Shown: positions 1 to 40,345, numbered from the stretch's first letter. The stretch is 64,000 bases of DNA from Agelaius tricolor (GCA_023055355.1 JALJCS010000004.1:26708244-26772243); one strand, 5' to 3'. A program made the numbers and translations. Notes: generated from the sequence alone by a model not told the origin.

Positions 1-27408
<27,408 letters not shown>

Positions 27409-27544
27409 CATCACTGAAGTTTTGTTGTTTGGTTTTTTTAATTACAAATTAAAGAGGATTGTTAAGTTTTGCATTTGAAATCTATAGACTGCTGAAATTC
27501 TAAATAATTTTATAAGCATAGTATTTTGAAGTTAAATTTTGTGG

Positions 27545-27550
27545 AATAAA
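27545..27550 (+). promoter_or_regulatory. Polyadenylation signal AATAAA (proximal, PSIP1)
   Basis: Canonical hexamer 137 nt after the PSIP1 stop, followed within 30 nt by a T/G-rich stretch (tcttggtttt). Confidence 0.55.
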
Positions 27551-28081
27551 AGTCCCTTTAATCTTGGTTTTAAAGTATTTAAACACTTTTGCCAATAGTT
27601 ATATCCAGTATTAACAGGTAACACATTTCAAAAGATGAAAATGCTTCCATGTTACAGGACTTAGAGTTGTTGTATATTTTTAACTTACTACTGTGTTTGT
27701 CTAGTTAATAGCAAGAAAAAGTGTAAATACTTCTAACTCTCCAGTTGCTTCATTTGTATAAAACCTCTCTTCCTATGATACTTACCTCTGTGCAGTTTTT
27801 CAACTCTTGTTGGGGATGTCTTTTCACTGTGTTTTGTAGGAGTTGAAAGCGGCATTTTTATAGCTGTTACAATGTTAATGTATGAGTATACTTCATTGTT
27901 TGCTTTTTTTTTTTAAATAAGTTTAGTTCTATTCTTGCAAAATGCCTTGTGCCAATTTACTGCAATGTGACTTTTATGGTTTGCTTTTGTTATAGTAAGT
28001 ATACTGAAAAGTGTGGTGTTCTCACAACAAAACCGGTTGATGCAGAATGGCTGGAAAACACTGTCTTGAACAATTTATGGA

Positions 28082-28087
28082 ATTAAA
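28082..28087 (+). promoter_or_regulatory. Polyadenylation signal ATTAAA (distal, PSIP1)
   Basis: Common variant hexamer about 670 nt after the PSIP1 stop, just before unique sequence gives way to CR1-derived DNA. No strong GU-rich element is evident downstream, so confidence is modest. Confidence 0.4.
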
Positions 28088-28369
28088 GAATTTCAATCTG
28101 ATTAAGACATCCTTGTATAGAAAGAACTATTCATAGGAAAAACATGAGTCTGGTTTTAGTACTATTTTGATTTTACTGCTTTGGCACTAACTTGGGGACC
28201 TCTAACTAGAATTTTAACAGAAACACTGGTAAAATGTTTAACTCCTGGAGGCATGAAAGGGAATAAAACAGGTACAAACCTCTCAGAAGCATGTTTCTTG
28301 AAACACAGACTTTGCCCAATACTGTAACAACTTGTTTGTAGTATTTGACAGAGGACAGCCAGGTTAGAA

Positions 28370-30345
28370 ATTGGAGTTTGAAAATCCTGAGAATACACAT
28401 AGAACATGCTGAGTTGAAGGGGACGCACAAGGATCATCAAAGTCCCAACTCCTGGCCCTGCACAGCACATCCCAAGAGTCCCCCCATGTGCCTGACAGCA
28501 TTGCCTAAACACTTCTTGAGCTCTGTCAGGCTGCTGCTGTGACCACTGCCCTGTGGAGCTGTTCCAGTGCCCAACCACCCTCTGGGGGAAGAAACTTTTC
28601 TGAATATCGAACCTAAACTTCCCCGAGACAGGTTCAGGCCCTTCCCTTGGGTCCTGTCACTGATCACAAAGAAGAGATCTGTGCCGGCCTCCCTCCTCTT
28701 CCCCTCATGAATAAGTTGTAGACTGTGAGGACATCTTGCTTCCGTCTCCTCCAGGCTGAACAGACCAAGTGACCTCAGCCTTTCCTCAAGCCTTTTCACC
28801 ATCCTCACTACCTACTTTGGGCACTCTCTAACAGTTTCATGTCTTATATTGTGGCACCCAAACCAGCTCCCAGCATACGAGGTGAGGCTGTCCCAGCTCA
28901 GAGCAGAGCAGGACAATCCCCTCCTCCCTTACCTGGCTGCCTGATGCCCCCAGGGCAGGGCTGGCCCTCCTGGCTGCACTGCTGACTCATGTTCAACTTG
29001 CCATAAGCCAGGACCCCCAGGTCCCTTTCCATGGCACTGCTTTCTAGCATCTCATTTCCCAGTCTGTCCAAACATCCAGTGTTGCCCCATCCTTGGTGCA
29101 TCTCAGAATCTGGCACTTTCCCTTGTTGAACTTCATATGTTTGGTGATTGCCCAAACCTTCCCCACTTTATGAAGGTCTCTCTGCAGGGCCTCCCTGCCC
29201 TTGAGAGAGTCAACAGCTTCTCCCAGTTTAACACCATTGGCAAACTTACTCAGTATCCCTTCAAGTCCTGCATCCAGGTTGTTAATAAAGAGGATGAAAA
29301 GCCAAGAGCCAAGGGTGGAGCCCTTTGGAACCCCAACAGTGACAAGTCACCAGTCTGCTGTCACCCCATTCACTGAAATCCCCCGCGCCCAACCCATGAG
29401 CCAGTTGCTCACCCATTTCACGAGGTATTTATTGTGCTGTGCACAGGACATGTTTTTCCAGGAGGATGCTGTGAAAGTATTGAAAGCTTTACTTAAATCC
29501 TAAAAGATTACTTGTTCTGGCTCCCCTTGTTTATCTAGGTGTGTTACCTTGTCATAAAAGGAAATTGGGTTTTATAAGCAGGACTTTCCTGTCATGAAGC
29601 TGTGCTGGTTCTGACTGAAACCTCCATTGTCCTTCAGGTGTTTTCAGGAACTCACAGAATAATCTCCTCCAAAATTCTGCCAGTCACTGAAATGAGACTG
29701 ACGGGTCTATAGTTTTCAGGGTCATCCTTCTTGCCATTCTTGAAAACTGGAACAATGTTAGCCAGATTTCAGTTGACTGTGACCCCTCCAAATTCCCAAA
29801 ATCATTCATAAAACATTGAGAGACCTTGCAGTGACATCAGACAGCTCTTTTGAGTACTCTTGGATGAATCCCATCAAGCCCCAAACACTTAAAAGGGAGC
29901 CACCAGATCCTGCACAAGTTTAGGGTCCACTAGGAGCTGATCATTCTCACAGTCCTGGTCCTCTGGCTCAGGACACTGGGACCCCCATGCCCCATAACCC
30001 ATGTTGAAGAGACGCAAAGAAAGCAGTAACATCTCTGACTTAGATGGTAAGGTGACCATCCTCATCCTGTAGGTGAGGGCCAATGTTTTTTCTGCACTGC
30101 CTTTTGCTATTGATATATTTAAAAACCATCTTTTCATTGTGCCCACAGTTCTGGAAGCTTCAACCCCAGCTGAGCTTTGACCACATTAATGTTCTTCTAC
30201 AGCAGGGAGCACCATCTCCGTATTCCTCGCATGCATGTCCCCTGTCCTTGCTTCACCAAGCACACACCTTCTTGGTCTGCCTAGACTCAAAAAGAATATC
30301 CCTACTCGCCTAACCTGGCCTCCTGCTTTGCTGGGTTGGCTTCTG
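28370..30345 (-). mobile_element. CR1 LINE, 5'-truncated, with broken RT
   Basis: About 2 kb directly beyond the PSIP1 3' end, antisense to PSIP1 and in the same sense as SNAPC3. On the - strand it reads an RT segment (WVSNWLMG, LFILFINNLDAGLEG, FANGVKLGEAVDSLKGREAL near 29450-29180), then the C-terminal region (DLGVLAYGKLNMSQQCSQEG near 29020) and the 3' part. Frameshifts and a degraded ADDT-like site (ANGVK) show it is dead. Confidence 0.85.
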
Positions 30346-30532
30346 ACATTTTGAGGTTGCTCACTCCTGTGTTTCAGATCTTGAAGATAATACCTGAAGT
30401 TAAACCTGCAAGTTCAATCACCATGGCAGCTGCAGTATGAAGCTGTCTTTGGAAGATGGCCACAATGATTGGCCTCCACAGACTGTGACTTCTGGCAATG
30501 TCTAGCACTTCACAACAGACTGATGTTAAGGG

Positions 30533-31419
30533 GAATGATGACATGGCTGTACAGCTTGACCATCAAGATAAGCAGCATTCTCATTTAGCTTACAAATAGA
30601 GGTTAGTTACTATATGCTGGATTTAGTAATAATATGTACTTTATTCAAACCTCAAGAAACTCAAACAACTTCCACTTTTACCCTTGAAAGTATTTCTGTA
30701 AAGATGTTACTAGAAATCCTCATAGAAAGCATTTCTCATTTTTTACCATCCCTTTTTATCAAACCTTATACCAAAAATAAAAAAAAGGCACTGTATATTT
30801 GACAAGGATGCTGAATTGCCAAAGCCACCTAGTTTTCACACAAGTATTGTGTGAAAAGATAACTCATCTGTCACAACTGTTTCAGATATAATGGAGCACC
30901 TTGACACTGCTTGAGATTGGATGCAGAGATGAAGGTCCTGATTGTGTGATGCAATCACTCTGTCCATACAGCTGCTTGGGCTTTTGCTGCCTTAATTTAC
31001 TGCCCATTTACAAACCAGAAATAACCTAAATTCACAAAGTCTGACGTAACTACATAATGGGCCTTAATGCCCCTAAACTGTCTCTTGAAAGATACAAACA
31101 TAAGAGCTGAGACTAATTGGGCAGTCACTTAAAGTCTCACAAGGAATAAGGCTGATTGTTTCTTAAGAAAGAAAACACAGCTATGCACAAAATTTAAAGC
31201 AGAGTTAACTTCAACAACAGCATCCCTCCTTCAAGAATGGAGTTTACTACAGCTTAAAATATTGTTTGAGTTTCTTGAGGTTTGAATAAAGTACATCTTA
31301 AGACTAGCTGGAATGTGGAAATCTGCAAAATCCAGCATATAATGACTAACTTCTATTTGTGAGCTAAATGAGAATGCTGCTTATCTGATGGTCAAGCCCT
31401 GTAGAGTTGTTCATCATTC
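30533..31419. repeat. Large imperfect inverted repeat between PSIP1 and SNAPC3
   Basis: The left arm 30533-30669 and right arm 31262-31419 are reverse complements over about 135 bp. Shared words include ataagcagcattctcattta, tatatgctggattt and tactttattcaaacctcaag. The right arm carries an extra block of about 20-25 bp. The spacer is about 590 bp. The origin is unknown: it could be the long terminal inverted repeats of a non-autonomous DNA transposon, or an inverted duplication. Confidence 0.85.
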
Positions 31420-31783
31420 AAGTACATAGAGGACTCTTGTGGAAACATTACAAGTGCCTGGATAGCACTGGGAAATGCTATAGCACTGTTTATATTAATT
31501 ATGTTTTGCTTTGGAACTTCCTATTAACATACAACCAGAGGGACCTCTCCTCTTCCTCAATACAGTGCTCTGTATCACCTTGTCAGCAAGGCATAAACTT
31601 TCATTAGGGAGAGAATCTGCAAGAGATTTGGGAAGTTTGAAATAACTTCCCAAAGGATCCTACTATCTAATCATTGAGTGTTTAATAAAAAAAAAATCAA
31701 ATCCAAAAGCTAACTACAGATTCAGGTTAATGTTTTTGAGATTCAACCAGAAACACACAGACAAGAGATTATTAAAAATATTT

Positions 31784-31789
31784 TTTATT
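31784..31789 (-). promoter_or_regulatory. Polyadenylation signal AATAAA (SNAPC3 candidate)
   Basis: On the - strand AATAAA is followed about 20-35 nt later by a TGTCTGTGTGTTTCTGG stretch, a good GU-rich downstream element. It is the best poly(A) candidate for SNAPC3. Confidence 0.5.
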
Positions 31790-32255
31790 CTCATTTTTTG
31801 TCATGAAAAAAAAACCTGCTTGGACATTTTCATCATCAAAATACTCACAGCATTGAATAAGTTGCTAAAACAAATATCCAGCTGGTGTCATAGAGATTTA
31901 GCTACAAATGGGCATTGTACGCAATGCTGGATTTCACTCAGAGGACTCATTCAGAAAGACTTATCAAATCTAGACCAGACCGAGTTGTCCTGTGACAGCT
32001 TCTGGGATCTTTAGAACCTATGACTTCGTGTAACCTTTTTGTTCCATTTGTCATTCAGAATGCATCACTGAATATGAAAGAGGACCACATCATACAAACA
32101 GCAAGCTTCTAATACGATTCTTCTCTGCTCTGTAGTTAAGCACTGAATGCTCTCAACTCCCACACCCAGACTGTGGCTAGCTTCTCTCTGCCTTACTGGA
32201 AGTATGGGAATGACCCACTAAAATTTCTTAATCTGCAGGGACATCAATTTTGAAA

Positions 32256-32261
32256 TTTATT
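32256..32261 (-). promoter_or_regulatory. Polyadenylation signal AATAAA (SNAPC3 proximal candidate)
   Basis: AATAAA on the - strand about 1.66 kb after the stop. The downstream GU element is weaker (GTGGGTC) than at 31789. Confidence 0.35.
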
Positions 32262-33922
32262 TGATCTTAACTTTTAATTAAGAAGATAAATGGGCTGTGT
32301 TAGAGACAGCATATTTGAGGCAAATTAATTTAATGAAAGAGTAAACTCATATTTTGCCACTCCCCTCTCTCTACGGCTAAAGAAGGAAAGAAAATGCCCC
32401 CACAAAAAAACTACTGATTGCTGCTTCAGAACTTAAGCTAGCTCTCTATATGATCCCCCATCCAATATTGAAGAGGACTGGGAAGCCTGTGTATTTATGG
32501 GAGACAGCTGAAAGAGGAGGAGATAGGGGAAAGATGAGGAGTAGCAACTTGTGAGGCAAATGCTGAAGTTGCAACCAGAGCTGTATAGTAGAGGACCTTT
32601 AAAGCAGCTGCTTTAAAGCAGCCCCCCAAAGCAGCCCAGCCCTAGCAGCTGGATTTGTCACAGCTGTGATGGGCAAGGCATTCCATTTTCTGCTGATTCC
32701 TGAAGGATAAGAGAACTATCACCACCTTTTACAAGTGGTTGATTCATTGAAATACACAGGCCAACAGCTGGCAGGTTTACAAGACAGGAAAAAAAGAAAC
32801 ACTTTTTTTTCGGTTGTTCCTAAAAAAAGCATGGATTTATATTTAAATGACTTAATACACCACTAGAAAGCAGTAAGATATGGGAGTGATCAATGGAGTC
32901 CTGCAAGTGCTTCAGATACCTTTGTTTCAAAGACATCTAAGATAATCAAGTCAGCACTGGCAGAATCTGCAGCTACAGGACTTCAACAGGATTCAGTTTG
33001 TCACTTTTCTGTATGTGGATTGTCAGAGCAGGCTGTCTTCCCCCAAACAGAATTAGCTGAAGTTTTCAAAAGAAAAGCAGTTAGCTCTAACTTTCCTAAA
33101 ACAAAGATTGCCATTAACATACGCTTAATTCCAGAAAACTTTATAAAAAAGAATATCCTGTCTTGACAAAGTTTCCGTTTAACAAGAGACTTGTAGGAAC
33201 TACAAATTTGCCACATTTTAATTAAAAAACCCATTACATTACAATAACAGAATAATACTACATAAAGGTGCACAATGAACACTGCATACACTGTAAACAG
33301 CTGGCAAAATTATTTAAAAGGCAGGCTTCAATTCAGTAATGGTGAAATGCAGTTTCTTCTCTACAGAATCAGTCCTCAGAGTCAGAAACCAGGGACAGCA
33401 AAGGCCTTCAGAAGCAAGCTTTCATTTGTAGGAAAGACAGTATTCTGAGCTTCTCTCTCAGAAAGCGTTCCCCCCTACAAATTCAGTGCCATCCATCCTT
33501 GTTCAAATATGACAACTGCTAGAGTTTTCAAGATATATACAGACCATGTTCTCATCCACAGAGGTTTACAAAGCCTTGGATACACAGAGCTTCTTAAAGT
33601 CATGGTTTCTTTTGCCAGGTACTCTCAAACATCCATATTTTATAGTCCATAGCATCCAAACTACTGGAATGTTGTAAAAGTGTATTACATTTTTGCATGC
33701 CAACTTATCTGTAAAAATCATACTTACTTACTTACTCACTCAGAAAAACACACCAGATAGTCTTCAAGTGCAAAGGGCTCCTTCCAGCTCACAGGAGAGG
33801 ATTACATGCCTAGCCTGAAACCCAGCAGTATGCTCAAACCCCAAGCTGTTCAGTGGTTTTAACAGCCAGAGCAACACATTCAACGATGTCATTCACTGAA
33901 TTAATCCTGGCACATGTCAGTT

Positions 33923-34070
33923 TCAGTTGAAAATCCCAGGATCAACATAAGGATATGCAAGAAACTCTCCCAGTTTATTGCCTTCTGCATCATAATGGAG
34001 CATCCGAAAACAAACATCACAAAAGAAACAAGGATCCTCTGGTGCCAGACTGTCTCTGTTGGTTACCCAC
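33923..34070 (-). CDS. SNAPC3: SNAPC3 exon 9 with stop
   Basis: Acceptor cctgcag. It completes an Arg codon and reads [20 protein letters not shown], continuing [16 protein letters not shown] and ending [12 protein letters not shown] at 33925-33923. It contains the final CxxCxxC motif of the cluster. Confidence 0.96.
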
Positions 34071-37000
34071 CTGCAGGTTACAAAACACAAGTGCTTTCTT
34101 ATGACTGAAACACACTTGAGGCAAACATCTCAACATTTTACTCAGGACTGGGGATGGCAGCAACAAACATCAGTAATAATTTTATATACACAAGGTTCTA
34201 CCTATATTGCATATCTCCTATCCCATGCATGCAGCTCATTTCCAAACTCCACACCCATTCCATGTCAACCCCAGCAGCTCCAGCAGCACTTCCTGAGAAA
34301 CTCTTTAAACCTGTATTGCTGGTACAGTGCATTTAAAAAAAAAAACAAACAAACCAGGAATCTTCTGTCCACCCTTTGGCCATCTAAATCATAAAAGATA
34401 AATCTTTTTCTTCCTTAATGCAAGAAACTGTGAAATGGAGCAGATGTGTACTGACCCAAGCTCCTCTGAGTAATCAAAACCATTTAGGAGTCTAAAAGCA
34501 GGACCCAAATGATGCAGACAAGAAAAAGTGAGGATTGCAGCACACTCCAGCAAGCACTGAAGTTAACATGAACACAAATTAACATGTATAAGGAGGGCCT
34601 ACCATGTCAATGAGTAATTAATTTATGATAGCACTCAAGAGGCCACGACAGCTGAAGGCCTCTGGTGATTACAGATGCTATCTGCACAGATTAGAACACA
34701 CTGGACAGCCAGCCAAAGCAGCTCTGCTGTCTATGGTTTAGCATGTCCCCACTTAAGCTTAGTGCTTAATCCTGGTTTTAATTTAATGCATTTACATCAC
34801 CTCTGGTAATGCCCTCCCCATCCCATCCTTCCCCCATATTGACCCTTTGGCTCCACCTCCCCTTATGGCCAAATGCCTCACAGATTATATTGTGAAGGCA
34901 TCCTCAGGGCTCTGCTAGGAACACAAGGATGGACTCCCATCTTAAGAGGAATTGGGTCTTTGCCTGATTCCAGAGAAGTCTAAGGCCAAACAAGCAAGAC
35001 AATGAAGATACAGTTGCTGTGTCAAACAGAGGCTGAGAGCGTAAGTTTTCTTAAAGAAGAAAAAAGGCAACCAGTGTTTTTGCAAATAAATCATTCAGAT
35101 CTCAGATCTATAAAATCAGGGAGCCTAGACTAGTCTTTAGAGAAATTTCTACTGTTTATTGAAAGTCTGTCTCGTGTATCACTAAAGTGTATAAAGAGCA
35201 CCAAATTCATATTCTGCTCTTTTAAGGAAAAGGCAGAAAATCACAAAGAATTCCTTCAAGAACAGCTGCGGAGCGCACAGTCTTCAGGTAGAGGTTAGGA
35301 GTTTCCTGTGGGGCAAGTTAAATGCCTTTAAAAAATCTCCAGATTTTATTATATTAGAATTGGACAGATCTATACCTGCATAAATGCTAGATTAAACAGA
35401 AGCACTGTATGATTTTTGGTAAATTATTTTGAAACATATATCTTGCAAAGGAGGAAAACACAGCATTTTCCCCCAAAAGCAGGATTTTCAAAAGTAATTG
35501 ATAAGATAGCCAAGATCTAGATATGGAAAAGGGCATGAGCCAAATAATTAATCTCTTACTCATTTAGTTCTTTTGAAACTCCAGAATCAATTCCAAATGA
35601 ACCCTACTTGCAGGAAGCCTTTTCCTGGTTAGACAGAGGTAGACAGAGGTCAACTGCTCGAAGAGTGAAGATTATTCTTATTACAAAACACATACAGGGC
35701 TTTGATTTTTACTATTTTTTTTTAAGTTAGCAGCAGCACCTAGAAAGAATTAAGAAAACAATAGCATCAAGAATGTAGCATACCTTGCTGTATACATCTT
35801 GCATACAAAACATTTTCTGGTACATAGCCAATGTTTCTTGACCAGCAAGGGATATAAATTCCTATCCAGACAGTCATCATGATGAATAAGCCTTAAAGGA
35901 AATAAATAAATACAACACATACAATAAAGATGTTGCCATACTGAAATTTATCTGAATATAAGCATGGACATTGAAGATAGGGTATGATTTAAATTCCTAT
36001 GCAAACTCTGACTAGACTTCTGCTTAACATTTCTTAACACAGATGAAGATCTGGAGATAGACTGCTAGTTGCATCATCTGTGGATTTTATGGTCACAAGT
36101 AAATTCAGTTTGTGCAGTAACACAGAAGTCTTCAGACCATCTCTTTTCTGTGGTCTTTTTAAAGCTTTATTTCCTATACAGATCAACAAACTATTGTCAG
36201 GTGAATCTTCAGATCATTTATGTGCAACATCAATGCTTTTCTCTGGGTTATGCTCCTTTTGGAAAGCACCATGTATTATCAACACTTTGATACATCAGGC
36301 TCCTGGGAACAGAAAATGACTCACTGCAGACAACCACAGGAATGCTCTCTCTAGTTATTCACTGAGCAAAGTCTATGCAATGGTTCTACTGTTGATGTGG
36401 CTGTCACCTCACAGTCACTATCACATCACTTCTCTTCCTGGCCTATCCATCTCAGCCCACTATTTCCATTCCTCTATTATCTTTTCAGTTCCTGCCCCTT
36501 CGCTTCAAGTTCAAACTAATTGTTCAGTTGAGTCCAGCCACAGCCTACAACATTCTGCCCCCTGGTGCTCCAGAATCAGTATGTAAATCTGCCACACAAT
36601 GGCTCTACACAGAAAGATCTTGACACTGTGGTTGCCATTCCTGTTACACAGCAGTCATAGCACACTAATTGCAAAGCAGTCTTTGTATGCAAATTAAAAA
36701 GAAAAAAACAAGGAAGATTACTCTCTTTCTTTCAGAGATACTCCCATGTATATGGAAGAAAAATTTAAGCTCTGCAGAAGGCAGCAGAATAATCTTACAG
36801 CAAATAAGTTAGTCTAACAAACATTCAGCATCTAATGTCTGAAGTTTGTCCAGAGAAGGCTTACTTTCATTTGCCCAAGGACTCCCAAAGAATAGTTACT
36901 TACCTTATATCTGTGATTATAATGATGTGTTCACAGTTCCCTTGGTGACAGTAAAGGTATGGGAAGCCAATTTTGAGGGATAAATCATTAAATGAATAGT

Positions 37001-40000
37001 CCTCCATCCTAACAGACTGAAGATTTTCATAGCCTCTATCATGAGATTCTGACCACTCTATAATTGTTCTGAAAACAGAAAGGCCATCAGCATAGCAAAG
37101 CTATGAACTGTGAATACAGAGAAAAAGATACCTTGGAGACATGCAAAATTCTTCACTGAGACATGGTTAAATGATGGAAATCAAACCTGTTCACAACATC
37201 TGGTAGTAATTTAAGGTGATTTCACAGCAATACTACAACACTATAGAACTGTCCACTGCTCTTGTGGAACATCTGCCTTTCAATCCTCACCAGGCAGCTT
37301 CCTGAGGAGTTTTAGTCAGTGTATGCTCCTGAGCGCACCCATCCCAGTCAGACTGTTTGCAGCACAATACTTTTTAAGTAGTCCAATAATTCAAGTTACT
37401 AGCAGATTATTTTGCCCCCTTGGTTAATGACTTCACTTTAAAGTATTAAAAAGCTTTCTTTTTTAATTTCATTTTTGTCAAGGAGAAACACAAAGCTGAC
37501 AAGTGCAGTTACTTTTCCAAAATTTAGCACTGGAAGGGCACTGGCTACTGAAAATTTCTTTTTGGCTTTTCAGCACACTACACCCTACACACAAGGCATC
37601 TAACAAGCTGTGTATGCTATGACAAGCCCTTCTGTGAAGACCATTGTTGGTCACAGACAGAAAGACAAGAAGTAAAATATTGATTTCCATGAAGTCACAT
37701 ACAAAGTCTGGCAGAACAACAGGGTCCAACAGAGTCAGCTCTTCCATACCAACCATTTTAAACATTTTGATCTCCTAAATCTCACTACCATATCAGCAAT
37801 ACCATGCTTCCTTAAAATATCAAATTTCTTTTCTGATCAGTCACATAGACCTCATGATAACTTTACAATTAAGGCATTCAGCATATTTTCAAGACTGAGC
37901 AGGACAACCACTGCCACACAGCTGAGCTTGGTGTCTTTCTGACACATCTTCTACCTCTGATACATCTACAGGCAAGTCTTTTAATTCCCATCACAAGTAG
38001 GGAAGGTACTTAAAAACCCAGTACAAAATGCCACCTGTCACTTTATACAGAAATCCCATCTCAACAGAGCAAAACAGCATTTGCAGGTTAAAAAACAGAT
38101 TCATACTCTTTTCAAAAGGGAAGCGAATGGAAGGTAAGTAGCAAGTAAAGTTAAAGCAAGTAAAGTTAAACTTCTCTAAAAATCAATTCATCATGGGAAA
38201 ACAGCAGGGAAAGTCCATTCCAGCTTAATACTCTAGACATTCCAGTATCTGTAACACCACAAGTCATAAACAAAACAAAACAAACGTTATGTTCCTTAAG
38301 GTCTTCCTCAGTCAACATCTACAAATATCATACCTGCTCAGATCTCTGCACTCCGGGTATCTTTTATCATTATAGAAGATGCCTTCAAAATAGAAGAAGG
38401 CAGATTTGTAGAGATCCTGAGAGACAGAGACAGAAGTCTCCATTAGTGTTATGAGAGAATAAACACTAAAACAAGAACAAGTCAAAAATCCAAGCATTTT
38501 AGATATCTAAATTATATTAAGAGACCTCATTCTACAGGTGTCTAAGAAAAGTTCTGTTCTGATTGTAGATGCTGGTGTGACAAACTAGGCTCATTTGATT
38601 GTCAACTATGCAGCTACTCTGCTGATATTGTTCTCAAACCATTACGGGTTACTTTAACGCTCTTATTTCAGTCCCTGTCACAGAAGTTATGGACTTCTAC
38701 AAAAACACAAAACAAGAACACAGGCATCACTGCACAAATTTAGTAATTGCAAGGTGCTGTACTTTAAAAAAAGTACAATATTTTGTACTTTTGTACCACC
38801 AGCTGTAGGTGGCCTTGCTTGAGCAGAGGGAGCAGACCAGATGCCCTCCACAAGTCCCTTTCAATGTCAACCATTCTATGATATGACATATTATTATATG
38901 TCATACGATGTATTATGTGTCATACGATAATCAAAATGATTCAATTTCAGTATTGTCAACTAGATGACTTGTTTTGCTCATATCCAGAGAATACACAGCA
39001 GCTTTGGGAGAGAAGAATAATCTTCATCCCTACATTTGATTAGCATCCAGCTGCAAACAACAAAGCACAGTAGGATGGTCTAGCTTTTTATTATTGGTGG
39101 GATTAAGCTTTTACCTCTGGTGTTTCAGAATACAGCTCAAAATAAAATTCATTCACATGAATATATCTATACAAAACTCACTGCTTCTGTTCCTATTTCC
39201 TACCAGTAGCAATGATGATATTTTTCTTGATATTGCACAAAACAGATCACCTTGGTAATGCTGCTATGAAGAATTTACTTACAGTGCAACCAACAGGCAG
39301 AACCAATGCAGCTGAATTTAGTGCTGAAGAAAAAACAACGAAGCAAAACTCTGCCTCCCCTTCTATGTTTTCAAGACTCCTATACATATAGAGGGTTCCA
39401 CATAGAAAAGTTTTACCTTGCTGATGTGCTCTGGTGCTTGATCTGGCTGACTGCTGAACTCACCACCTATCTGGAGGTCACTGACACAGGAAATGGAGTC
39501 TCTCAGTTCAGTGAGCTTCTGGCTGCCCAGTACTAGGACTGTTTGGTAGGGTTTGTGATCTTTATGCTACAAAGAACACAGAATACAAACTCCAGATAAA
39601 TTATAACTTGTCAGCATCAGCACTGCTCTTCATTTGACAGCTTAAGGTCATTACTGGCAGCATGGGGCACAACACTTCTCTGAACAGCATCTTGCCACAG
39701 CCTCTCCTAAGACTGATATTTAATAGTTTTCTTCAGGAACTCAAATGTTACATTCTCCATCAGAAAGTGCAGAAAAGACAGAAAGTCTGAACTCACTTAT
39801 CCCAAATCAAGAAAAAGTACTTTCGTTTTCATGTATTTATTTTCAAGTTCTGAGCTTTCTGTAAAGTAAATTAACTACTGTGTAATTATTGTAAAAGTTC
39901 TGTTATGTAAACCACTAACTGAATGAAGCCAGATTCTGAAAAAGCCTTAAGAATTTATCAGAGTTGAAGAGTTTACCACATGTCATCAGTAGATTCACAG

Positions 40001-40252
40001 ATTTTAATTGCTTGGGAGAGCAAGATATTATCTGAATAGGAAAGAATCAGAATACAACCCAGAGAATTTCATACCAACCTTCTGAAATATAACAGGATAA
40101 AAGATGTTCAGAGTTAAAAGTAGTTCTCCCTCCTCAATTAGATCTGTTGGATTGTCTGGCCTCTTTCCAGTTGCATGTGACTCCTGGAAAAAAACACACA
40201 CACACACACATGGTGTTGCCAGTATAATACATATATATTATATATATAATAT

Positions 40253-40304
<52 letters not shown>

Positions 40305-40345
40305 ATATGGTTGCCAGTATAATATATATATATTATACTGGCAAC

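Larger units (their letters stand above)
27409..28105 (+). other. PSIP1: PSIP1 3' UTR (probable)
   Basis: AT-rich, unique-looking sequence after the stop codon, without repeats until the CR1 at about 28370. AATAAA lies at 27545-27550 and ATTAAA at 28082-28087. The right limit is inferred from the second hexamer. Confidence 0.6.
31770..33922 (-). other. SNAPC3: SNAPC3 3' UTR (candidate extent)
   Basis: About 2.1 kb of AT-rich, apparently unique sequence after the SNAPC3 stop on the - strand. The end is inferred from the AATAAA at 31789-31784. A shorter form could end near the AATAAA at 32261-32256. Confidence 0.45.
34071..38333 (-). other. SNAPC3 introns 6-8
   Basis: Apart from exons 7 and 8, unique-looking AT-rich DNA. 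A 10-bp duplication (agacagaggt twice) at 35632-35650 is the only repeat noticed. Confidence 0.65.

Noticed and set aside
28162..28808. Open frames of 123-138 codons on the - strand
   Set aside because: They fall in the 3' part of the CR1 at 28370-30345 and in plain sequence beside it; they are not host genes.
35632..35650. Tandem agacagaggt duplication
   Set aside because: Two 10-bp copies only; of no likely significance.
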